From: Candidatus Aminicenantota bacterium
Lineage (GTDB): Bacteria > Acidobacteriota > Aminicenantia > Aminicenantales > Aminicenantaceae
NCBI GenBank assembly: GCA_016926925.1
Contig: JAFGNQ010000165.1
Span: forward strand, 1 to 15,720
DNA: 15,720 nucleotides
Reading direction: 5' to 3'
Part shown: positions 6,252 to 14,156 of the stretch, one piece after another
Layout: every line of letters begins with the position of its first letter
Numbering within the stretch: position 1 is the stretch's first letter
Position numbers and translations under genes: made by a program
Notes under the pieces: model-generated
Databases searched by the model: none
What the model was told of the DNA's origin: nothing
Seen by the model: only the letters and a program-made list of their open reading frames with translations

Positions 6252-8408
6252 CTATCTGTGAGGAATCACCGGAAGTTCCACGTGTGAGGGATGGGCTTCA
6301 TCCCTGCAGACGGTTATCACAGGCACGATGTTCGAGGGATCTTCGGGGTTGTTTGAGGGAGCCAGTTTCGGGTGGAGGCTGAACGTGGGAAAATCCGCAC
6401 AGGCTATGGAAATCCGAATCGCATGTCCTTTTTTGAATACCCATGAGGTGGGATGGAGGTCAACGACCAGTTCGACAATAGCCTTGCCAGCGAAAATCTT
6501 GTCCACATAATCGGCTTTTTTATAGCCATGCCAGGGGAGATCCGGCTTTACATCGACATCAGCCACCGTTATCTGTTCGTCATCGTCATGGAGGCCGGCA
6601 AATCCGGCCCTTAAAGGATATTCGGAAATGAGAACAGCCCGGCCGTCTTCGCCTACATCCTCCAAGTAAAAGAAGAAATCTCCGTCCTCGGCTGTCGATG
6701 AAACCCAGGCATGGACAATGGGGTGGCCGGTGACTTCCGTGTCCACCTCCAGCGGTGGAGACGTGTAGGTGAGGCACTTTTTATCCATCTCTGTTCGGTC
6801 GGGAATCCAAGGTGTCGAGAACATGGCATACCGGTTTGTTTTAAAAGCCGTGAAGGCAGGTGCGGGTCGGCCTAGTCTCGCGTTTATTTGCGGCAGCAGT
6901 TCCGCCAGGCTTTTGAACCTGTCCGTCGCAGGTTCCCAAGCGGCATTGTGGGAAAAATCCGCTCTATATATATCCTCGCCCTCCTTCGACGCTGCCGAGT
7001 CCAAGGAGTAAGCTTCCTTAAAGTAGTATTTCGTCCTCACCTCTCTTGCCAGCGGCCACTCGCTCTCCTGGCGCCAGCCATCTCCATTCATGACATAAAT
7101 CAGGACCGGAGGTTCCAGGTCAATACCGTTGTCTATTCCTTTGAGCCACCGGTCATACCATCGCAACGACTCAATTCCCGGTTTTTTGGAGTGATTCTCA
7201 GGATCGACACCGAGAAGCTCGGCGAAACCCGGTGCAAGACCCTGGTGGTAGCTGGCCGGCATCATGATGCGGGATGGATTCGTTGCTTGCATGGTGGCAA
7301 AAAGTTTGAAGCTTCCTTTGCAGTAGGCATCGAACCAGCCTCCCCAGTGATAGACCGCAATGCCGGACTTCATAACACCGGGCACGAGATTGGCGGCCTG
7401 ATCGTATCCTGTCACTCCGTCCATAGCCCTCGGTTGATCGATAAAAGGGTAATTCCTGACCCAAGATAAGAAATCGTAATTTCCAGGTGCTCCTGTTGGG
7501 TGAGAATTATGCTCGGAAGTGGCATTGAAATAATAATGCTTGGAACGGCTCACTCCGTCCGGATACTGAGGGGGATTAGCGGAATCGACAGGCCAGGGAT
7601 AGTCATCCAAAAATGTCTGATTTCCGTTGGAATCCAGGGGGACTTCATCGTGAAGCTCTCCGTCTCCGTCTTCGTCCACAACCGGTGGAGAAGGCCGGGC
7701 AAAGGGAGGCAAGTAATTTCTCTGTCCGACATAGACAAATCCCGACCACATCTCGAAAAAAGAATAGCCCTCGACACCTCCCGGATAGGTATCGCCGGTG
7801 TATTCGTCGAGAGGGGTTTCCATCGGCACGATGCATTTCAGTGCATCCGGCGCACGGGATGCGGTGGCAATTTGGGACCAGCCGAGATAAGAACCCCCGG
7901 CCATGCCCACATTCCCATCACACCACGGTTGGGCCGCAATCCAGTCTACGATCTCCTTGCCGTCGTCACAGAGCTGCGGAGAGAGATCGACGTAGAAACC
8001 GAAGGAGGCTCCTGTTCCCCGCATATCGGCCACGGCAACGGCATACCCCCGGGAAAGAAAAAGGCCGCTGTGCCCCGAAAAGCTGGGGGTGATTTTCCCG
8101 GATTCAAGATCGATGAAACCTCGAGAATAAGGGGTGTACTGCAAGATCACGGGGAATTTCTTCGCCGGTTTTCCAGAGCCGAGAAACTCCGAGGGAAGAT
8201 AATAATCCACGGCTATTCTGGTGCCGTCGCTCATGGCCGCGTACTCAGAGAACCTGTCGTAATCCTTCCACTGCGGTGTTAAGGACGCATAATCCGGAGG
8301 CTCCTGCGCCGTCTTTTTCCCACAGCCGACGAGCAAGAGTGACAAAAAAACAAAACCGATGAAGACCGGCAGCATTCGCCGCATTTCATGTCTCTTTCTG
8401 AATTTCAT
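6252..8408 (-). CDS. CocE/NonD-family hydrolase (peptidase S15-like), lipoprotein
   Basis: The 718-residue product has a lipoprotein signal: basic N-terminus, hydrophobic stretch 13-27, and lipobox LLVGC with the acylated cysteine at C29. It is therefore probably held in the outer or inner membrane facing the periplasm. The alpha/beta-hydrolase domain shows the nucleophile S173 in GGSYLGWS, a likely catalytic aspartate D360 in GGWFDAY and histidine H388 in ASYHQG. A C-terminal jelly-roll domain (about 460-718) ends with the family's KKGHAIRISI element. The family cleaves Xaa-Pro dipeptides, cocaine-type esters or beta-lactam side chains; the substrate here is unknown. An acidic insertion at 243-256 (VVDEDGDGELHDEV) resembles an EF-hand calcium loop. 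The start at 8408 is supported by AAGGAGGAG 2-3 bases before ATG. It is the last gene of a four-gene minus-strand cluster, 48 bases after its neighbour. Confidence 0.9.
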   Translation of the reverse strand: MKFRKRHEMRRMLPVFIGFVFLSLLLVGCGKKTAQEPPDYASLTPQWKDYDRFSEYAAMSDGTRIAVDYYLPSEFLGSGKPAKKFPVILQYTPYSRGFIDLESGKITPSFSGHSGLFLSRGYAVAVADMRGTGASFGFYVDLSPQLCDDGKEIVDWIAAQPWCDGNVGMAGGSYLGWSQIATASRAPDALKCIVPMETPLDEYTGDTYPGGVEGYSFFEMWSGFVYVGQRNYLPPFARPSPPVVDEDGDGELHDEVPLDSNGNQTFLDDYPWPVDSANPPQYPDGVSRSKHYYFNATSEHNSHPTGAPGNYDFLSWVRNYPFIDQPRAMDGVTGYDQAANLVPGVMKSGIAVYHWGGWFDAYCKGSFKLFATMQATNPSRIMMPASYHQGLAPGFAELLGVDPENHSKKPGIESLRWYDRWLKGIDNGIDLEPPVLIYVMNGDGWRQESEWPLAREVRTKYYFKEAYSLDSAASKEGEDIYRADFSHNAAWEPATDRFKSLAELLPQINARLGRPAPAFTAFKTNRYAMFSTPWIPDRTEMDKKCLTYTSPPLEVDTEVTGHPIVHAWVSSTAEDGDFFFYLEDVGEDGRAVLISEYPLRAGFAGLHDDDEQITVADVDVKPDLPWHGYKKADYVDKIFAGKAIVELVVDLHPTSWVFKKGHAIRISIACADFPTFSLHPKLAPSNNPEDPSNIVPVITVCRDEAHPSHVELPVIPHR

Positions 8409-8456
8409 ATCTCCTCCTTCGAGAAAATTCGAGATAGGTCAAGGCAAATATCGATG

Positions 8457-9491
8457 TTACCTGTCGACGGCCTCTTCCGTAAAATGATCTTTGAGGGCTC
8501 TATCCAAATTGCCTGCAAAGGCATAATCGATTTCTTTCAGAGTTTTCAGTCCGAAGATAAAAGAAACAGCCAGGGGATCCGCTCTGTAATCCGTATGACC
8601 CTCATAGAAACCATAGCGCATGATGTAGTAGGGCGCCATTTCACTGAAATGGATGTGGGACAGCCGTTCTTTCAATTCATCGAGTTCCTGAACAGAGAGT
8701 CGAGAATACGTCCGCTTCAAAAACGAATTTTCTTCATCGGTAAATTCACGGTAGATGTGTATGTCAAATCTGCCCTGGATCTCATCTTGAAAAATGGATG
8801 TCTGCCATCCCTTTGTTCCCTCTGCTTCCAGGAAGATTCTCCGGCCGTTGTAAACGAAGTATGCGAAACCGGTAAATCTTTGCATTTTCCCGTGTTCGAT
8901 TTCTTCAAGGATGATGTTCCAGACATGAAAGAGCGGTTTGGCCAGATGTGGATGTGTCAGGCTCAGATGTTGGACCAAACGGTTATCGCCTATCAACACG
9001 GAAAGGATGTCCTCGTCTTCGGCCATAAAACCCGCCCAAGAAAATCTGCCGGGACGCCCGATGTATGTGATTATAGAAATGGGATAACCCGCAATCATAC
9101 TCTTTTTCTTCAAGGCCGGTTCGGAATGAAGTCCGGTCTCTGCCAACACGGGAAAATCACCGGAAGCCACCTGAAGCTGCTTATCCTTTCCGAATAAGGA
9201 CTGGATTCTTCTGCTGTAAAGCAAAGGAGCTCCGTCTTCAACCGTCACAGGAATGAGAGCAAATTCCCCGTCCTTCGTACTGGCCAGCATGATTTCCATA
9301 CTGTCTTCCGTCGTAAAAGGAGAAGGAATATCGGGTCGCGAATCCAGAGTCTGAGGATAAAGGGGGTACGTGTTTTGACGATAAATTATCTGTTTTACCG
9401 GACTTTCCTGCCAGGCGGCAAAAGACATCGCGAAGATACCGACGAACAATAAGATATAAAATATCTTTTCTCTAATCGCGCTGTACTTCAC
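8457..9491 (-). CDS. Exported or membrane-anchored protein of unknown function in the hydrolase cluster
   Basis: The 344-residue product begins at a GTG, chosen because GGGAGG lies seven bases upstream. One hydrophobic segment (about residues 10-26, FYILLFVGIFAMSFAAW) serves as signal peptide or anchor; AAW followed by QES could be a cleavage point. The remainder is soluble with no motif that I recognise. The segments IPVTVEDGAPLLYSRR and AYFVYNGRRIFLEAEG suggest beta-strands in the first two thirds, and residues 250-344 look helical and charged (VQELDELKERLSHIHFS). It sits between two CocE/NonD hydrolase genes with spacers of 23 and 48 bases, so it is very likely co-transcribed and functionally tied to them, possibly as accessory or anchoring partner. 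That role is inference from position only. Confidence 0.7.
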   Translation of the reverse strand: MKYSAIREKIFYILLFVGIFAMSFAAWQESPVKQIIYRQNTYPLYPQTLDSRPDIPSPFTTEDSMEIMLASTKDGEFALIPVTVEDGAPLLYSRRIQSLFGKDKQLQVASGDFPVLAETGLHSEPALKKKSMIAGYPISIITYIGRPGRFSWAGFMAEDEDILSVLIGDNRLVQHLSLTHPHLAKPLFHVWNIILEEIEHGKMQRFTGFAYFVYNGRRIFLEAEGTKGWQTSIFQDEIQGRFDIHIYREFTDEENSFLKRTYSRLSVQELDELKERLSHIHFSEMAPYYIMRYGFYEGHTDYRADPLAVSFIFGLKTLKEIDYAFAGNLDRALKDHFTEEAVDR

Positions 9492-9514
9492 TGTATGCCT
9501 CCCTCATAATCCCT

Positions 9515-11380
9515 TTACCGAATGATAGGCAGAATGAGGTGAGAAGGATACTTTTTTGAGTGGTGAACCGCGTTTCGGGCTTCAATCCATTCGAACTCAT
9601 CGTAATTGCGGCCGCCTGTGTTGAGGTTGCGCTCGAAACGGGGAAAGTTGCTGCTTGACACTTCCAGACGGATTCTGTGCTCCTTTTTAAAGCAAATGCT
9701 TGTCGCCGACATATCTACTGTCAGTTTGTAAACTTTGCCGGATTCCATGAACACCTCTTTGTCCCAGCCTTCGCGGTATCGCGCCCTCAAAATACCTTCA
9801 CAAATGTTGAAGGCCGTTCCATCCGGGTGGACGTCCACGAGCTTGCCGGTGAAGTCGGTATCCTTGGCCGAGGAAGAGACATAGAGCACCAGGGCGATCG
9901 GTCCTGTGATCTCCAAGTCCTCGGAGAGCACCGGAGTTGTGTAGACGAGCACATCATGGCGCATTTCGATCTCGGACTGATCGTAGGCCCCGGGAACCGC
10001 ATCCTCGCTGCCCGTGCAGCACACGGGTCCGCCGAGTGATGGAACCGGAAAGCCCGGATCATAGATGAAGGTGTCAGAATTCTCCCGGCTGGACATCTTT
10101 CTCTCCAGCACCCCCGTTCCTGTACGGCTGTTGGCACGGCCGTCGCTGTGAAGGTAGTATTTTGTGAACTCTGTTTCTTTTAACGGCCATTCATGCGCAG
10201 AGCGCCATTCGTTTTCACCCATGAGGAAGTACTGCACCTTGGGCATAGAGACCACATCGTTATCGACTCCTTTGAGCCAGTATGCGAACCAATTTCTGAT
10301 GACACCGCTGAAGTCAAACCGGGTATCACCGACATACATATCTCCGATATAAGTATGTTCGGACATATTCGTCATGAATTCGCAGTGGGCTTGCGGGCCT
10401 ATGATAACGTACTGATTTCTTCCTCCCCTTTCACTCAAGGCATTGCGCTGCATGATGTTGAACTCATAAAAGGTTTCAGGCGTGCATTCGTCATACCAGG
10501 TGTTGATATGGAGCGCCGGCGTATCGAACCGATCCGACTCCACGACATATCCCCGGTCGATCCAGTATTCGCTTCCCGGTCCGTTGGAGACAAAGTCTCC
10601 CCAGTCCGTATCCGGCATGCCTGCGGCTTTCATCATGTCGACGATAGGAAGCATGTTCCACGAGCTCTGAAAGTCGACGTCATTCTTAATCGGACCCGGA
10701 TCGAAGGAATCGCCATATTTCGCCCAGAAATCATCAGAGGCGTCTTTAGGCGGGCGGAGAAACACCCTGCTTCCGTTCCTGAGAAACCACCCGAATCCTG
10801 CAGATATCTTGTTCACGCCTCCCCAACTGAGACCGAAACCCTTGTGCGGGATAACACCGCCTGCAGCCATCGGGATCATGCAGGTCAGGTGCGGCGGCCT
10901 GGCTCTGGCCATCATGATCTGATTTTCGCCCAGATATGAGCACCCGAAGCTTCCGACCTTTCCGTTCGACCAGGACTGTGCGGCCAGCCATTCGACACAG
11001 TCGTAACCGTCGTCGACATCGGCTTTCGATACGCTATAATCTCCCTGCGATTCGAACCGCCCACGCATGTCTTGGACAGCGACCACATAGCCCAGACCGG
11101 CAATCGCATACACGATAGATCCATCCTGGCGGTATCTCTTCTTATTGTAGGGAGTACGGATCTGGACGACCGGGAGCCTCTCTCCCGCATCGACGGGAAA
11201 ATACAGATCCGTGGACAGTTTCACACCGTCGCGCATGGGAATCATGATGCTTTTATCCAGCCTGACTTCATACCGGGTTTGATCTTCGATACTTCCAGGG
11301 CCTCTCATCCCCAAAAGAGAAAACGGCACAGATAAAGCGCCACAGAGAATTAGACACCACATTTTCGGTTTGCATTTCAT
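9515..11380 (-). CDS. Secreted CocE/NonD-family hydrolase (peptidase S15-like)
   Basis: The 621-residue product has an N-terminal export signal (hydrophobic residues about 8-24) without a classical lipobox. The alpha/beta-hydrolase core carries the nucleophile S148 in SFGCSYLG, the aspartate D297 in NTWYDECT and the histidine H332 in GPQAHCEF, so the triad is complete. A jelly-roll C-terminal domain (about 430-621) contains DLEITGPIALVLYVSSSAKDTD and ends in a region typical of the family (RIRLEVSSSNFPRFERN). I place the start at 11380, where AAGGAG lies eight bases upstream; the in-frame ATG at 11398 adds six residues and has no ribosome site. It is a distant paralogue of the lipoprotein hydrolase two genes downstream, differing in anchoring and in lacking the acidic insertion. 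Substrate is unknown: peptide, amide or ester. Confidence 0.9.
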   Translation of the reverse strand: MKCKPKMWCLILCGALSVPFSLLGMRGPGSIEDQTRYEVRLDKSIMIPMRDGVKLSTDLYFPVDAGERLPVVQIRTPYNKKRYRQDGSIVYAIAGLGYVVAVQDMRGRFESQGDYSVSKADVDDGYDCVEWLAAQSWSNGKVGSFGCSYLGENQIMMARARPPHLTCMIPMAAGGVIPHKGFGLSWGGVNKISAGFGWFLRNGSRVFLRPPKDASDDFWAKYGDSFDPGPIKNDVDFQSSWNMLPIVDMMKAAGMPDTDWGDFVSNGPGSEYWIDRGYVVESDRFDTPALHINTWYDECTPETFYEFNIMQRNALSERGGRNQYVIIGPQAHCEFMTNMSEHTYIGDMYVGDTRFDFSGVIRNWFAYWLKGVDNDVVSMPKVQYFLMGENEWRSAHEWPLKETEFTKYYLHSDGRANSRTGTGVLERKMSSRENSDTFIYDPGFPVPSLGGPVCCTGSEDAVPGAYDQSEIEMRHDVLVYTTPVLSEDLEITGPIALVLYVSSSAKDTDFTGKLVDVHPDGTAFNICEGILRARYREGWDKEVFMESGKVYKLTVDMSATSICFKKEHRIRLEVSSSNFPRFERNLNTGGRNYDEFEWIEARNAVHHSKKYPSHLILPIIR

Positions 11381-11519
11381 GGAGAAAGCTCCTTTCATCT
11401 GACTACATTAATGCCCGTTCTTGGTCTATTTTCCGGATCGTACGAAATTTTGCCCGGAACTCTTAAAAGCCGCACATTGCCGGAATTCATCACTTTACCG
11501 AATACGGCAAACTATCTCT

Positions 11520-12923
11520 CTATCGAGTATCGGCTTTATCAGGCATCACGAGCCGCACAAGTTCACGCGCCAATTGGGATGGACGGTCCTTCATGGATGC
11601 AAAGGCATTGCTGCAGAGGATCATCAGCGGGCCGGGGCCTTCGGTGTAGATACACAGGAAGCCGCGGTCATTGCCTCCGGCCAGGACTCCTTGGGACCAG
11701 TAGTTCTCCAAAGCCTCTTTTGAAAGAAGCTCACCTTTTCGCAAGGCTTTAATCCACTTGTACAAGTCTCCGGGATTGGAAACCATACCGCCGCTGCCCA
11801 TCACCAACCATGATGTGGGGCCCCAATACTGCGGGGCATTGACTTTGCCGGCCTTCATAGACGAATAGCCGACAGCCACCTCTTCTTCCTTGAATCGGGA
11901 GGCATCCTGATAAAGGCCTGTCCGGTCCATGCCCGCAGGGATGAAGAAGTGTTCATCGAGGAAATCCTTGTAGGACTTGCCGGAGACAATCTCTACGATC
12001 GCAGCCAGCAGACCCCAGGCGGAGTGGGAATGGGCCTTCCCCTCACCCGGGATAAATAGCAGCGTCTGTCCGAGAATGCGCTCGAGCGCGGTCTCGCGAT
12101 CGATCCAGGTAAGGTCATAATCGGCGTCCACCCCGGGAATGTGGTGAAAGTTCGGAAGTCCCGATCTTCCCGTCATCAAGTGTTCGATGGTTATGGACCG
12201 TTTATCCTTTGGGACATCGGATAAAAACCTGGTAATCGGATCCAAGAGACCAAGCTTACCGAGGTCTACCAGTTTGAGGACAGCAGCCTTGGTGAAGTCG
12301 ATGGGGGTTGAGCCGATGGCGAAGATTGTCTTCTTCGAATTGGGTATGCCCCGCTCCAGGTCGGACATCCCATAGCCCTCATGAAGGACAATTTTTTCAT
12401 CGCGCACAACAAGCACGACACCCGAGAATCCGGCCTTTTCCTCGTCTTCCAATCTCTGTTTCAGAGAGTCCCAGGTCACAGGAGCTAATGGTTCCGGCTC
12501 CTGATCCGTTTCCACCGCATCTTTCAAATCCATCTCTTCGATGAGATGAGGAGGATCTTTTTGGACATGAATATGCAGCGCCGTCGACCTTCCCTCTTCG
12601 GTTTCGAACGTGATCAGGAGACCGTTATCTCCCTGCGATTCCCACATGATGCCGCCTGCATTCGCACACCTCGATCGAATCCGACGAAGCTGGTCAAAAA
12701 GCTCTTCCGTTGAAAACTTCTGCCGAAACTCAAGCGAAAGGTGATCTACTATAAATCGCTTCAATGTTCCGTTCCCGGATTCATTGACCATGCGTTCTAC
12801 AGCCTGCCCCCGCAGCTTGACGGCGCTGCGGAGATCATCCTGACCGTTGGCGGACGGAAGAAACAGGCACATCAAGCATAAAACATAAACGCCCCGAATC
12901 CACCCGTAGGATATGAACTTCAT
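11520..12923 (-). CDS. Serine hydrolase of the beta-lactamase/PBP fold with altered active-site motifs
   Basis: The 467-residue product starts at the ATG at 12923, supported by AAGGGA about eight bases upstream, and has a signal peptide (residues 1-27, ending SANG). Upstream frame extension to 13127 is not credible. Residues 30-140 form a small alpha/beta domain of the kind often fused before such hydrolases (LKRFIVDHLS, GIMWES). The main domain (about 150-460) follows class C beta-lactamase order: GFSGVVLVVRD, FAIGSTPIDFTKAA, IEHLMTGRSGLP, a PGEGKAHSHSAW region, GSGGMVSNPGDL and ILCSNA. Striking is that the SxxK motif reads S205-T-P-I208, so the general-base lysine is missing, and the YxN position reads H298-S-H300. 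No HxG or KTG triad is evident near the end. The protein is either non-catalytic or uses other residues (K212, H298 and H300 are candidates). It is the first gene of the minus-strand cluster, 139 bases from the next. Confidence 0.85.
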   Translation of the reverse strand: MKFISYGWIRGVYVLCLMCLFLPSANGQDDLRSAVKLRGQAVERMVNESGNGTLKRFIVDHLSLEFRQKFSTEELFDQLRRIRSRCANAGGIMWESQGDNGLLITFETEEGRSTALHIHVQKDPPHLIEEMDLKDAVETDQEPEPLAPVTWDSLKQRLEDEEKAGFSGVVLVVRDEKIVLHEGYGMSDLERGIPNSKKTIFAIGSTPIDFTKAAVLKLVDLGKLGLLDPITRFLSDVPKDKRSITIEHLMTGRSGLPNFHHIPGVDADYDLTWIDRETALERILGQTLLFIPGEGKAHSHSAWGLLAAIVEIVSGKSYKDFLDEHFFIPAGMDRTGLYQDASRFKEEEVAVGYSSMKAGKVNAPQYWGPTSWLVMGSGGMVSNPGDLYKWIKALRKGELLSKEALENYWSQGVLAGGNDRGFLCIYTEGPGPLMILCSNAFASMKDRPSQLARELVRLVMPDKADTR

Positions 12924-12978
12924 GGCATTTTCCCTTCCCATGCCAATTTTCATACAGAAAGGAATAACTTTTTCTTCA

Positions 12979-13008
12979 TTGACAATGATGCAAGTCGTCC
13001 GATATTTT
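12979..13008 (+). promoter_or_regulatory. Candidate promoter for the ATP-grasp-like gene
   Basis: A consensus TTGACA at 12979-12984 is followed at 18 bp by TATTTT (13003-13008, 4 of 6) or at 16 bp by GATATT (13001-13006, 4 of 6). Transcription would begin near 13015, giving a leader of about 85 bases. The divergent cluster starts at 12923, so both promoters share this 174-base gap; I found no convincing element for the minus strand. Confidence 0.4.
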
Positions 13009-13097
13009 TTTGAGCTTATCATACTTAAAACTATCTTGTCATCCTCTGAGCCGCATCCTGGACAAATACGGATACCTGGTTTATAAAATAAGCACAC

Positions 13098-14009
13098 ATG
13101 TACATCGGGGTCGATTTCCTCATTCATGCAGGCAAAAAGCTGTACCTGAGCGAGATCAATACCGGTCTGCCGGCAGGTGCGTCCGAATACGATCTTGTTT
13201 ATCGGGAAAGGTTCAACCGGTCCTCGGGCATCTTCACCCGAATCGACACGATCTGCCGGAATTCATGCGGGAAAAGCTTCGGAGATACCATCAAGACCCT
13301 CCCTCACCTGCGGGAACTGAGAGCATTGAAAATCTGGATGGACGGCCGGGGCAGACTCCCCTCCTCTATTCCTCCCGCCTTGAGGCTCGAGGACAAATGG
13401 ATTCAGTATCAGCTTCTGTCCGATGATTTCCCGCTGATCCCCACTCGGGAATTCTCCCCGGAAGACATCACCCGACACTCCTCCTGGTTCGAAGAGTACC
13501 ATTCTCTGGCCCTCAAGAAAAAATTGGGACGGGGAGGAAAAAGCCTGGTGAGGATTCGCAAAATCATAGAGCTGAAGCATTTCGATGCTGAGAAAAATTC
13601 CTGGCTCATCCAGCCCTGGCTGGACAGCACCGTAGGTCCGTACACGTTTTCGGTCAGAGCCGCGGCCTTCGAAGGCCGCTTTCTCTGTATGTTCGCCAGC
13701 CTGACCAGACGTATGACTTCGAATCATGGCCTGCGGGTATATGTTCGACCAGGTAGAACGCTCCGACTCCAGCCGGATAAATTCCGCACTCGAAAGATCA
13801 GGCAGACATGCTGGGAGGCAGAGCTGTTCTATGAAGGCAAGATTCCGGAGTATCTTAATGAAGACGTGACTTTCGAGGAGATCGCCGAGACGGAGCTGGT
13901 CCTTCCACAGCGGTTTTATCGGAGGATACAGAGGATTGCAGCTTCTCTCAGCAGAAAACTCAGCCTGATCGATCCGGCATCCCTGCCGCCATCACACATG
14001 GAATCCTAA
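13098..14009 (+). CDS. ATP-grasp-like protein with elements in unusual order
   Basis: The 303-residue cytoplasmic protein begins MYIGVDFLI, LYLSEINTG (E19, N21), a pattern normally found near the end of ATP-grasp enzymes, where Glu and Asn bind magnesium. It continues with LRLEDKW (98-101), LIPT (113-116), a lysine and glycine-rich loop LALKKKLGRGGKSL (K140, G144-G147), and WLIQPWL (169-175), which correspond to the N-terminal and central ATP-binding parts. FSVRAAAFEGRFLCMFA and RRMTSNHG follow. ATP-grasp enzymes ligate a carboxylate to an amine or thiol using ATP; the substrate here is unknown. The ATG at 13098 has no Shine-Dalgarno and lies nine bases after an in-frame TAA at 13089. A neighbouring frame ending next to it reads DKYGYLVYKIST, so a frameshifted longer gene is possible. 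Gene reality is good from length and sequence character; family call is moderate. Confidence 0.6.
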   Translation: MYIGVDFLIHAGKKLYLSEINTGLPAGASEYDLVYRERFNRSSGIFTRIDTICRNSCGKSFGDTIKTLPHLRELRALKIWMDGRGRLPSSIPPALRLEDKWIQYQLLSDDFPLIPTREFSPEDITRHSSWFEEYHSLALKKKLGRGGKSLVRIRKIIELKHFDAEKNSWLIQPWLDSTVGPYTFSVRAAAFEGRFLCMFASLTRRMTSNHGLRVYVRPGRTLRLQPDKFRTRKIRQTCWEAELFYEGKIPEYLNEDVTFEEIAETELVLPQRFYRRIQRIAASLSRKLSLIDPASLPPSHMES

Positions 14010-14130
14010 GAGGGTTGAACAGCAAAACAAGGCAACTGTCTGATTCCGATTGACGGGTTTCGGCGGGTTCTAGCTCCGATCAGCCTTGAGGTATCTCTCT
14101 TCATATCCTGGATTTTAAGTGATAATCGTG

Positions 14131-14136
14131 TATAAT
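14131..14136 (+). promoter_or_regulatory. Consensus -10 element of the permease operon
   Basis: A perfect TATAAT lies 20 bases before the permease ATG at 14157. The -35 region is poor (CTGGAT at 14108-14113, 17 bp away). Transcription would begin near 14143, so the mRNA would open almost directly with the ribosome site AAGGAGGAG at 14145-14153. Confidence 0.45.
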
Positions 14137-14156
14137 TGGAAAACAAGGAGGAGCAT

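Noticed and set aside
7500..8282. 260-codon plus-strand frame
   Set aside because: It is antisense to the lipoprotein CocE hydrolase, has no ribosome site, and its product shows no recognisable domain.
8388..9197. 269-codon plus-strand frame opposite the 344-residue gene
   Set aside because: The minus frame has a strong ribosome site, a signal-like N-terminus and operon context; the plus frame has none of these.
10193..10939. 248-codon plus-strand frame
   Set aside because: It is a shadow of the secreted CocE hydrolase, which has an intact Ser-Asp-His triad on the minus strand.
12924..13127. N-terminal extension of the serine hydrolase (68 more codons)
   Set aside because: The ATG at 12923 has a good ribosome site and is followed directly by a signal peptide; the extension would bury that signal.
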